Assembly: GCA_963920665.1 (NCBI GenBank)
Contig: OY987264.1
Coordinates: forward strand, 21,618,906 to 21,682,905
Length of the DNA: 64,000 nucleotides
Source of the DNA: Straminergon stramineum
Lineage: Eukaryota; Streptophyta; Bryopsida; Hypnales; Calliergonaceae
Direction: 5' to 3'
The notes under the pieces were generated by a model. That model ran no database searches. It had not been told where the DNA came from and was given only the letters and a program-made list of their open reading frames with translations. The translations under genes and the position numbers were made by a program. Shown piece after piece: positions 11,301 to 21,888 of the stretch. The stretch's first letter is position 1, and every line of letters begins with the position of its first letter.

Positions 11301-13361
11301 TTAAGTGAAAATGATTGTACTTGTAATTAATTTTCTGCTGTTCTGCAGTGTTTTGTTTGCAAATTTAAAGAAGGCACGCCCTATACTTCTTAATGGAGTA
11401 TCAAGGAAAGGGGAGCGATTAGTGCCAGCAGCATCTTTAGATTCGGTGATGCGGGCTGCCTTCCCTGCAGAATCTGCACGAACTAAGGTATTTTCTTCAC
11501 ACACCCTTGATTTGCAGCGTGCTTCTCATTTACCATGTCAGAATCTTGATACTAACAACGGAATTTTTAGTGTCTTGCACAAAGATGGCAGTTTCTTATT
11601 GTCCTAGATTGTCAGTTGCTATTCGATGATTCTCATGTGAATTTCAGATATTAATTTGAGTAGCAGTCCTGAGAGCTCATGAAATGTTCCCACTTCTGAG
11701 ACTACCAATGTCTATTCTATTGCTATTTTATACACGTTTATTCAACCATATATTGACCATGTGTTGCTGTCTGCCGCAGGCTGCAGACAGGTTTCAAGCC
11801 GTGTACCCAATTATTAAGGAGCTTGCATTAGCTGGGTCACATAATAGCAAAACTACTCGACCTGTAGCACAGCAGCTTATTCCACTTAGCCTGGCAGCTT
11901 TATCACAAGGTGGAGGTTTCTTCTTTTCACACACAGGCCTCTTCACTAGGCAGTCAATGCGTATGATTATATGGAGTTCTACAAGATTCTGACAATTAAT
12001 AGTGTTGCTATGTAAGAGTGACCATAGATAGGTACCTGGGGTTGCAGGAGTGAGGAAGGGGGTTCAGAATCCGTTCCAGACTTGTCGAATTTTATGAATG
12101 TTTGCACGCCTAGTGACGCAATAGAGTGAGGGCACATAGCGAGTTCTCTAATTTTACTCTAATGGGTATCTTGGATCCCTAGGATTGGGTGAGGTAACAG
12201 AGCATGTGATATCAGAGAAGTAGATATTAATAAGGTATACCCTGAACTGAAATATTGTCTACTACGGGATTTTATCTAACTGTCGTCTTTTCCTGAATGC
12301 AGATGTGGAGGCACTTTCACAAGAGGCTTGCAGCAATTTCATTTGGTGCCTTTCCCAGAACTCAGATTGCTACCTACAGTGGGTACGCACTATTTCACTT
12401 TTCTGCTGTATTGATGGTACTGCAGAACCGCGCTGTATGGAGCTTTTTAAATTTGTTGCTTGACAAACTTATACTCTCTTTGTTTGAATGCTGATGGTTT
12501 GACTGTCCAACAACTTCCGCAGGAAAAGTTGCATATCGAGAATTTAAAAGCAAGTAACCGTGTGCTGGGTTACATTAGGCAAGAATGGAAAGAGGTTTCA
12601 CCTCGTCTTTCAGCCCTGCCTAGATTTAAGAAGACTCTTCAGGTTTTAAGATCCAAGGTGAGTAAATGGGATGTTTCTGCGTTGAAACTTTTGCGTTCCT
12701 GGCCTACGTAACATACCTGACATACCTAACATAAATTATATAGAATTGGTGATTGTTTTGGGTTGTTTATTGCTCCGTTAGTCGTTTTCTGTCTAAATTT
12801 CTAATCTTTTAAGCACCTCATGTATGTTCTCTCATTTTTCGTCTTCTTATATTACATATGATTTTAAATTTCTTGGATGGCAGAAGTTACCAAATGCTTA
12901 TGAAAATTAAAAGAAATTATGTTTCCAAAACATTTCTGTATGACAACAGTTGATCCCACCACAAAGATGTAATCCATTTTCACGTAATACATCAAGTTTA
13001 TGGACTTCCATGTTTAGCTTTTTATTTCCAACTATTAAGTGGCCTATTTCGCCTAGTATAAGCAGAGAAAAATACTAAGTAGTTGCATCTTCTGTTGAAG
13101 CAGCAAAAGCAGGCATTGGAGAGCGCACAAGGAGACCACGAATTGGAGGTTCAGCTCAAGATAGCAGATGGTCACTGCAAAGCCCTTTTGAGCAAGCTCT
13201 CGTCCTTCCCTGGTTGTGTGAGCGCAACCCTGACACTGGCAGCTGCTGCCGGAATGGCATATGGGTTCTATTTACTTAGCCCCGACCAGAACCCTTGGCA
13301 ATGGGACGGCTGGCTACTCCTCAGCAAGACCCATTTCGGGGGATTCTCGCTCGCTCAGTGA
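8324..13361 (+). CDS. TMEM214: TMEM214 family ER membrane protein (575 aa, 10 coding exons)
   Basis: Exons: 8324-8734, 9117-9254, 9984-10169, 10354-10485, 10860-10978, 11349-11487, 11780-11909, 12303-12382, 12523-12657, 13104-13361. All are bounded by GT/AG and keep frame, giving 575 residues, close to plant homologues such as Arabidopsis At1g70770. The N-terminus carries the family signature DHGWQKV and a Lys-rich stretch (about 105-122). Later come ADFFGRAFSG, LRETPLVKQME, IPLCFVPEAVN, the RRKPDLLQ block, QDQLPTLVW, LLNGVSRKGERLVP and a core FQAVYPIIKELALAGS. A hydrophobic segment near residue 540 (TLTLAAAAGMAYGFYLL) looks like the C-terminal membrane anchor. The start is the first ATG in frame. 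Human TMEM214 is an ER protein linked to ER-stress apoptosis; the plant role is not established. The last acceptor could instead be at 13,112 (three residues shorter). It converges with NCA1 across a 4-kb spacer. Confidence 0.94.
8765..8779 (+). promoter_or_regulatory. Double telo-box at the start of intron 1
   Basis: TAGGGTTTTAGGGTT lies about 30 bases inside the first intron of the TMEM214-like gene. Such AGGGTTT motifs near plant transcription starts bind telomere-repeat-binding factors. Function here is inferred from position only. Confidence 0.35.
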
Positions 13362-16300
13362 GCTCATTGCTGTCTTCGAAAGTGAGGTTCCAGCATGTGT
13401 CGAAAACAGGAGTATGTTGGTCCCCTTTAGACAAAACTGTGTTAACATATTAAACACAAATTATCTTCAGTTTTTTGAGGGGATAGTTTTTCTCTACAGC
13501 TTTTGGCATTCTGAATTCATCTTGATTAGTCGTATAGCCGCTATTTGTGAGTTTTCCAAATGTACTCTGAAATTTGAAAGAGTGATGATTGAAAACTTCT
13601 GATTCAGGACTTGCTTGTTTGGGAATGTGAGTCGTTTATTGTTGGGTTTTTTTTTTTCCCCTTCAGGACCTTGTGGTGACCTAAATAATATGATGGATGA
13701 CTGCTATGAAGTTATACGACGGTATCCTGAGGTACAATGTTATACTTCTAAGGACACATGAAATTTCATAATGCATTCATACCGTGTCCAAATGATTAGG
13801 TGAACGAGCCCATAACCGCCAACTTCCTATACCTGCCATCCTAATTTTGGCCCCATTGCCACCACAAAACTCACCCAAATCTGTCCATTTTCTGACAATT
13901 TCGGTGCATTAATTGCTTCAAGGGTTAACGTGTCAAGCCTTCATTGGAGAATACTCAAGTGCTCTTAGGTACATAGAATGGTGGTTATAGGTTGTATATA
14001 GGACATTTATGAGTCTAGTCTATTGGCCATTTTGTAATTTCAGGGCAGACCACTTTAGAAATTCATAGAAATTACATTTGTAATCAGAAAATTATAATTC
14101 CACTTGAGTTTGATTTGTGAAACATGCACCCACCTCTGACAAATATGTGCCCTTCCTAGAGTTGATCCCAATATACTTAAGATTGTAAATTAGTGTGGTA
14201 ATAGCCTTGTCTACCTTACATGTTGAAGTGCACACGAATCCTATTTCACTTGCCAATGAGTTCCAATAAAAAATAGTTTGTGTTCCATAATTGTTGTTAC
14301 TATTATTGCTAATTGTGGATGCACTAACCTCAATTATCCATCCCAAGGTGGATTTTTTTAGATTCTAACCATCAACAACATTTGACCATTTAAGACCAAC
14401 TTCATAGTCATGTAGTCAAACCAAATAGGTTCTCAATTTTTGTTGTGATTTTTTTAATTCTTTTTTGAAGATAGAAAAATACAGAAGCTTTTTAGGAATA
14501 TAATTTTTATTTCAATTGGCTTCTAGGAGCAAAAGTTATGCCCCCCTAGATTCAAAATAGAGCTCACCAGGAAGCACAAAAAGAATCACAAGATGTCAAA
14601 ATAAAATTTCCAAAACTTTGTTTCTTATAGAAAGTATTTTTGTATTGATGGAAAGATTTGATTTAATCTATTATAAACCCTACGGAACTTCTCATGAAAT
14701 TCTATTTATGAATTTGACAAGAAGTTCTACTAGGTTCTGAAAGCTAGAATATAATTTTGGATGCATAGACAATTAGGGACTTAGAAAGATTCACTAAGAA
14801 TGTAAAGGAGGTAATTAAAATTCTTTCTATTTCAAACAAGGTGGAAATTAATTTAGATTGTTGACTAACTTCTTATAATAACTTGGTTCATTTTTATAAC
14901 ATTAAGAAGTTGGTTAATTTTTGCCAAGTGTCAAAGGAAGGAGGCCCAATATTCTACCTTCATTCCAACAATTAAGTTACCAATGTTATACAAACTATTT
15001 TTTTTAAGTTCTAAAACTTTAGATTAAATAGAAAGGAGAGTAGGAAGCCACTACCTAGCTACATGGTGATTTGGTACATGGTAAATCAACAAAATAAAAT
15101 TAAGCTTTAACCTTGACATTAAGGGCATATGATAAACAATGCAAAATATCTTCAAATCTTTCATTCTTTGTATTCTATTTTCTAGTTTGAATGAATGACT
15201 CAAAAAGATTTATTTAATTTTTCAAATTTGAAAGCACATGTCTTCTATATGTGGAAAGAAATCAAATTTTTCTATACAAATTTGGAATTTTTGTGAATTT
15301 TTGAAGAATAAGTGAAGAAAATTCATATCATATAGAAAATTAGTTCAAATAATTTGAAAATTTAAGTGTAGGTATACATTATAGTTTAGAATATTTATAA
15401 TTTAAGACACAATGCCATGTCAATCTATATTTAGGAACATAGTTCTAAACACTCATCTTCAAACTAAAATAGAATATTCATTTTAAGAAAATTTTCAAAA
15501 TTTTCAAGCCAAGTAGAAACTAGACTTGAGAAGCTTCATTTTCTTAGTTTCCTTAGTTTTCTTAGAAGAAATACTAGAAAGTTAAAACCAAGTTTAGAGA
15601 GCAATGAAACAAAAGAGTTAAAATGCATTAGATAGGGATTCTACTTTTTTTAGTCAACAGACTATAGAAAATTAGGAAATAGCTACTATGACTTTGGTTT
15701 CACTCAATTATATCCGTACTCTATAAAATACTGAAGTTATATTCAAAAGAATAGATGAAAAATTAGGACAAAAATTGCATTTTCCTTGTCTAATATCACT
15801 CCTTACTTTTGTCACTAGAATGTTCAAGTCCTAGTTGACTAAACTACATTCAAAATAAAATGGTCAAATATCATGTTTGAGCTAAGTTTAGCCTTTTCAT
15901 TTTTGATAGAATATCAATCTTATATTTTTAGTAAATGATAAATGATATTATAGATTTTCTATCATTGTAAGAAATTTCACTTTGTTTTGTGAAAAATTGT
16001 TACCGTTTTTTTCTTATAGTAAAAAGTTAAAATGAATTGGTGAATATAAGAAAAAAATATAATTTATTTGAATTTATTGAAGAGGTACAAATAGCAATGA
16101 AGATTAGTATGAAGATTTGTCAATTAATTGTTTTATATTTTACATGTGGAACTCCTTGCCAGTGACCATCAAGTCAAATGCTACTAACAAGCTAGATTTA
16201 TCCTTTTATATAATGGATATATGAGATTTTGATATTTTTAACTATGGAAAGAATAAATTTTTTATTGATGTTTATTATTTCAGAAATTTTGAGGATGAAA

Positions 16301-17385
16301 ATCAAATTATTATGATTTTTTAAAGTAAGAAATGAAACTGAATCATATTGGTTCCAAATTATATATTGGAATAATTCAAAAAATTTATTGTATAAGAATG
16401 TTAGAATGAGAAAAAAAATTCCTTCAATTTAAATTGAAAATTCATTTCATAAGAAGAAATAAAAATGAAACACACACAATATTTTGTAATTTGGACCTTC
16501 ATGAGTTTCAAAGACACCCTTGGTTCATTCCCAAATATTTTAACCCTTAAAGGATGGATTGGTGACCATGGAAATCAACCCTTTTGGAACCGTGTGACAT
16601 TCATCTACTTCAAAAAAATCATAAATACTCATTGGAGGTCAAAGTATTGTAGAAGATCTCCCTTCTCTACACAAAATTCCAAGAATGAATAGTTGCAATT
16701 CTATCCTACATAAAGAGATTCTTTGTCATATCCATCAAACACTAAACGTCCATGTCAATGTTTATGGGTTAATGATGTTCTATAGAATTTTCTTGAATAG
16801 GGAGGGTGGGGATACTTCTACAATCACTTACCAAGAGCAATTCACTATACAGTACTGTACAGTAGCCCACAATTCATTGACAACCTTGATTTAAGATTTT
16901 CTTTAATAAAAGGAGCTTCCATGCAAGGGAAGCAATGCCTTGAAGTTCAAGAATGTTCCGTATGCTTATACTTGAATAATTTGCTTCTGAGTTGTATGGG
17001 CTGGCCTATTGAATTGTTCCTGGGTCTGCAGATGCTCGCCTACTAAAAGTGTATGAAAAACATTCATCTTAAAAAAAAATCTCTTCAAAATCAACTTACT
17101 TCCGGAAATATCGATCTTCTTGATAAATTCAAAAACAAAATCACGAATACATTGTATACAGAATAGGTTCCTCTAACTTAGTCCAAGAGGTAAACTACGC
17201 CCACTACCCTGTACTTTATCAACTGCTTATTATGTACATCTACAAACCCTGAATTGCATAAGCACTGGCAATCTAAAAGGCAAATGTAAAACTAGCTGAG
17301 ACTCAGCAATGTAAAGACTAGCTATTGGTTTCCAACATGTCTACATCACTCAATGACGAGTATAGGTCATGCTTGGCTTGCACAA
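13362..17385. other. Convergent 3' spacer between the TMEM214-like gene and NCA1
   Basis: Up to about 13,740 this is probably 3' UTR. A strong pyrimidine tract and acceptor end at 13,666, and a possible 65-base exon with donor follows (13,667-13,731), so the 3' UTR may be spliced. The rest is AT-rich and CpG-poor with no supported gene. A small palindrome around TACTGTACAGTA lies near 16,852-16,863. Short frames at 16.46-16.9 kb have no recognisable content. Confidence 0.5.
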
Positions 17386-20300
17386 TTATGTAGAGGCAGT
17401 AAGCTGACTTTGAAGAAAAGTCATCACTGACAATCGCTGCAACATTGCAAGAACATATATTAGTGTAAGCTATCAAGTAAGGGTAGAAAGAAAAACGATC
17501 ACAAAAGCTCTCCATCGATAGAAAACATTTTGATCAACTAGATATGAATATACAAAGTCGTATCTCACTCTTCATACACAAGAGGGCCACTTGTACATAT
17601 AATCATACTGGTTCATCTCCATAACGTACCTTCTTCTCAAGCATTGTGGTATCACCAATTTTTGGAGATGATAAATTTTCCAACTTTTTCAACGCTTCTT
17701 GGAAACCCTCGGTGGCAGCACTTTCATTGCCCAAGGCAAAATCTATATCTGCAACTTTTGCTAATGAAACTGCCACGTCCAAAAGCTGGCCAACAAGAGC
17801 AAAACGGATACGTTAACAAATGATTCTAAGTTTTCATCTCTCATCCAGCAGGCGCTCTAGAAAGACCCATTCGTGACGGTATGTTTTGGAAGGCATGGGA
17901 TCATACTGAAACTCGCGATGTACAAAAGAAAGCAAGAAAATATAAACCTCCAGGAATATATCATATACAATCCATAGAACATAAAGAGGAGCACTTGGAC
18001 CAAAACGTTATACCTGTGGAGACAGGGTAGTGAAATCAGTGGTGGCCTCCAGGCGCACATTGAGGGCCCGTGCATAGAAAGCCCGAGCACTTTCCAAATC
18101 CTGAGCATAGTACTTAAGGTCGCCAAGTTTGTTCAGTGAAACTGACAATGCATGCACCACCTGAGCCCAGTTGTGAGATGGCTCAATTAGTGTGATGATC
18201 AGAGTAACAGCATCCATATAAAAACGAATTTAATCCCTAAATGTCTAGCAGTGCTGTTGGTAGAGCCACTCTCGAAATATGGAAAAATCTATAACCACAA
18301 GTATATACATATTCTCTCATTTTTCATAAAATTACTATATATAGTAAGTTCAAAAGATTAAATAGCAAGCAGGTATGCCACGAGAGGCTCTGTCCCTTGT
18401 AGCACACAGTAACATTAGCTTGCTTTTCAAGTACGTGCCTCCTCAATCTTCCACACATTCACTTCCTCACCAAAATTCGTTTACTAGAACACAGGAAATA
18501 TAATTTTGGTGAATATCAAGAGCTAAATGCTTCTAAGTTGCTTTGACAATGATCTCTGAGTTTGACTACATGGATAATAATTTATAATCATGATTAACAT
18601 CTATTTGACATCGACGGCAGAAGAGTTCTAAGTTTCGTGGAAACCTCGTAGGTTTATACGTGTTGAAAAGAAAAATCTGCATCTAAATTCATAAATTAGA
18701 TTCACCCCCGACTCTCTACGATGTACTTTGAAACCAGCGAGATAACGCTGAATGTACCTCAGCGTCCCTGTCAGAGAGTTTCGTCAGCAATTCTGCACTT
18801 TCCTCATAATTCGCAATAGCTCCATCGGAATCTTGCATGGCTCGACTGCAAATCCAGTGTTGAACCGAAAGTTAATCCTTAGTTTTCTTAAGGGAATAAT
18901 AGTCCTGAGGTACTTACAGTGCCTAAACCGTTCAGATAAACGTGTCGCTGATGCACTAAAGCGGTTGCAGATACAATACAACAACTGAGAAAACAACAGA
19001 GTTTAAAAGCTAAAATTCTAATGTAGGAAGAGCTCGAGTCCAATATTTACCAGCAGTCGCCAAGCATTCCCAGCAATGCCCCCAATTGAGAGCAATTCTT
19101 AGAGGTAGCACCGGATCGTGACAACTCCTCTCGACAGTCCATCACACATAAAGCTAGCCTTGCTTTTGCACTTTCCAGATTCTTTCCCTCAAAAGCCTAC
19201 ATGAAGACACATTAGGAAGTCGCAAACATATTCTGAATGAAAACCGTTCTTGAGCAAAAGGGTGAAAACCACTAATAATTACTACACTACACAAATAAAC
19301 GACAGCGACTGTTCACCAGTAGCAATTAGTTCTTTCATCACCGAGAGATTGTAAGGTACACATGTAGCATCCTCTGGGTTACACCTCTTAAGTAATATAC
19401 GTGATCACTCCTAGGGATGAAGAACAACAACCATGTTACTGAATTTTGGGAAATAGGATACTCACCCTCATGGCTTGCTGCACTAAGAAACTCCCCTGTT
19501 CAATTGAAACATCTGCATACTTCACGGTGCCTGCAGATGCCTCTTCAACAGCAGACTGAGGAGTAGGTCTTCTGAGTCGAGCATGTCCTTCAACAAAACG
19601 GTCCACTAATCCTTGCATGTCGGGATCAGGCTCAATACTGTCAATATCAAGCCCACATAGGGGACAATCTTGAAACCGTGATATGCATGCCCTGTAAAAA
19701 ACGAAGGAAATTGCATTGAAATCGATACTTAATCCCAACGGCCTGGTGACAGCATTGAGAACATATGATACTCCAATCACCCGTTGAATAAAATTGAGAT
19801 TCTTAAAGCCATTGCTTAAAGAAACTAAGTTCACTCCACATTTCCCGATAATCAGAGTAAGCCTACAACAACTCCTTGATTAAGGAAGAGGATACTGAAA
19901 CCGTCAGTGAATTGATCCCGTCTTCTATACTGATCTCTGTTACCAGCAGGGTCTCATCTGTTCATACTTGGATGGACATATTAGCAGATTGGGTGTAAGC
20001 ATAGCTTCGATACATATCTATGGCCACTTATCTTTGAATAGAAATGGGGTTGTCTACTGTCACTAATACTGATCTACAACCTCCCACATTGAAGGTGCAT
20101 CAGTACTTCATACAAAATGATAAATCTCTACAGCTCTTCAGTGCTATCCTCAAATTTATACTCATATGTTCATATGTTAAAATGCACAAAGCGACGTACC
20201 CTCTCCCATATCCCATAAATGTGACACAACAACTGAGTCCCTCAAATTCTATACTATGAAACTACTCGAACGCAGAAGGCAACATTCATTCAAAAACTGA

Positions 20301-20867
20301 GCAACGCAGTTCCCTCATACTAACATAAGTACAAAACAGAATCTTAAGTGAACTGAGAGAAAGGTGACACACCAACCTGCAAAAAATGTGACGGCATGGA
20401 ACACATCGGCTACTATCATACAGAAGAGCTCGGCAAAGCACACAGCTGAAGGGCCCGATCTTAAAAGAAACGGAATCATAACCCAGAGGACATTTTCCTC
20501 CAGCTGCTGCCTCAATAGTTTCTTCTTTCCCGTCCGTCTCATCAGGTGCCTCGTCCCTGTTACTATCCTTACTCTCTCCGTCCTTTCTGCCATAGCCAAA
20601 GGGACATTTTCCTGGTACAGATGCTGCTTCACCCTTCGTTACTTCGGATTGTGCACCTATTGCCTGCTCATCCGCTTCCCCTGTCGCTGATGATTTCTTG
20701 CCAAACCCTAACGGACATGCACTCGCTCCAGTCTTTCCGCCACCATTGTTACTTTCGCGTTCCACTCGAGCCGTCTCATCAGCAATCGCTGCTTCACCAC
20801 CATTGTCACTTTTCGCCACTGGACACTTTTTACCTCCAAAACTCAGCTTCGCGAATGGACAGGCCAT
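17386..20867 (-). CDS. NCA1: NCA1 (NO CATALASE ACTIVITY 1), RING/TPR catalase chaperone (434 aa, 7 exons)
   Basis: Exons, in gene order: 20377-20867, 19466-19691, 19051-19196, 18758-18845, 18014-18160, 17630-17785, 17386-17436. All junctions are GT/AG and phase-consistent. In Arabidopsis NCA1 binds CAT2 and keeps catalase folded and active in cytosol and peroxisomes. The N-terminal 130 residues hold five short Cys-Pro motifs (residues 3, 15, 51, 88, 126; e.g. CPFGYG, CPLGYD). A RING-like finger follows (GPFSCVLCRALLYDSSRC, CRHIFC, then FQDCPLCG across the exon 1-2 junction). Then come the family block YADVSIEQGSFLVQQAMR and TPR-like helices (LGALLGMLGDC, HALSVSLNKLGDLKYY, ALNVR). The tail exon RLSVMTFLQSQLT matches the Arabidopsis end in style. 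The start is the ATG at 20,867: an in-frame TGA lies upstream, and a further-upstream GTG is not needed. Confidence 0.95.
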
Positions 20868-21515
20868 GGCCAAGCCGCACTCCACAACCGCACTTCACAA
20901 GCTGGACGAACCAACCGTCGTAATCTCAAACCCTACAACAGAAGAAATAGAATGCTCCTCTGTATTAGCAGATAAAACTCACGTTTGCGATCAAAGACTC
21001 ACACTCTCAGATTACACAACCCTAACACACTGAAGATCAATCGAAAGTACAATTTCTCAATTTCTCAGAAGTAAAATTTCCCACGAGGCTTTCAACCATA
21101 AAAATTTGCAAGAATATCAAAGGGACCGACCGAAACGCATCCTCAAACTCTCTTGCACCGACTGAAAATTAAAAAATATTACGAGCAGGTGGAAAACTTC
21201 GACTTGACACCACCGACACTACAGATCGCCATATCCAGCGACAAAGAGCTCAAATTGTCGTTTAAAAATAGGGCTAGAGTTAGCATGGAACAGACATAAC
21301 AATCAACGCACCTTGTTTTTGCGTTTGGATCAGTCAGCGAAAGCTCGACCGCGGATGCAGATTCCACCGCAAGTCGATAAGCCTCCTTCGTCTCCTGGCC
21401 TACCAAATTTAGCTTCTCGATTGTCCCAAACAATTTAGAGTGTGCCAAAATTACAGTGGCTCCCTGATAGTGTTGTATTTTGAGAGCATGTCCACCGCTG
21501 CGCGGTCAATTTGTC
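20868..21515 (-). other. NCA1 5' leader with probable intron and a non-ATG open frame
   Basis: An acceptor (polypyrimidine then TAG) precedes 20,932 and a donor AAG|GTGCG follows 21,312, so a leader intron of about 380 bases (21,311 to 20,933) is plausible. The putative leader exon is open from about 21,515 down to the donor, with coding-like text (KLFGTIEKLNLVGQETKEA, then RLAVESASAVELSLTDP), but it has no in-frame ATG. If spliced as proposed it would stop two codons after the junction. It could be an upstream frame started at TTG/CTG, part of another gene, or chance in GC-richer leader DNA. Confidence 0.4.
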
Positions 21516-21803
21516 TCGCTCAAACTTTACATAACTTAAAAGCAAAGCTTCCATGCTGTGTCTGAATTTGGAAACGAATTTTAAAGTTTTTCACATTCGA
21601 CATTTCATTTGTTGAATTTCGTGATGCTTTCACTTCTACATGAATACTGTGAAACAACAATTTAAAGAGAAGATTTGACTTGTTATTAATCTAAAAAGTA
21701 ACCAGAAAGTTCAAGTCCTTCAAAAAATTAGTTGGAAATGAAGTTGGAAATGTGCCTCCTTTGCTTTTTGTGAGGACCCCTAATTTTTGGAGACCAAGAA
21801 TTC
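21516..21803. other. Short AT-rich spacer upstream of NCA1
   Basis: This holds the presumed distal NCA1 promoter. No gene or clear motif is visible before the MITE. Confidence 0.4.
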
Positions 21804-21805
21804 TA

Positions 21806-21886
21806 CTCCCTCCGTTTGGAAATAGTGTATCCATTCTCAATGCAATCAACACTAAGAATGGATACACTATTTCCAAACAGAGGGAG
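21806..21886. mobile_element. 81-bp Stowaway-like (Tc1/mariner) MITE with TA target duplication
   Basis: Terminal inverted repeats of 32 bases (21,806-21,837 and 21,855-21,886) pair with a single mismatch around a 17-base loop. Both ends read CTCCCTC-GTTTGGAAATAG inward, the typical Stowaway terminus. TA dinucleotides flank it (21,804-21,805 and 21,887-21,888), as expected for Tc1/mariner insertion. It has no coding capacity. The near identity of the arms suggests a fairly recent insertion or a selected hairpin. It lies about 940 bp upstream of the NCA1 ATG, so it could affect NCA1 expression. Confidence 0.9.
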
Positions 21887-21888
21887 TA

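Noticed and set aside
20868..20885. Longer NCA1 N-terminus beginning at a GTG
   Set aside because: The added codons start with GTG, and a TGA lies in frame just upstream. The ATG at 20,867 gives the expected MACPF start.
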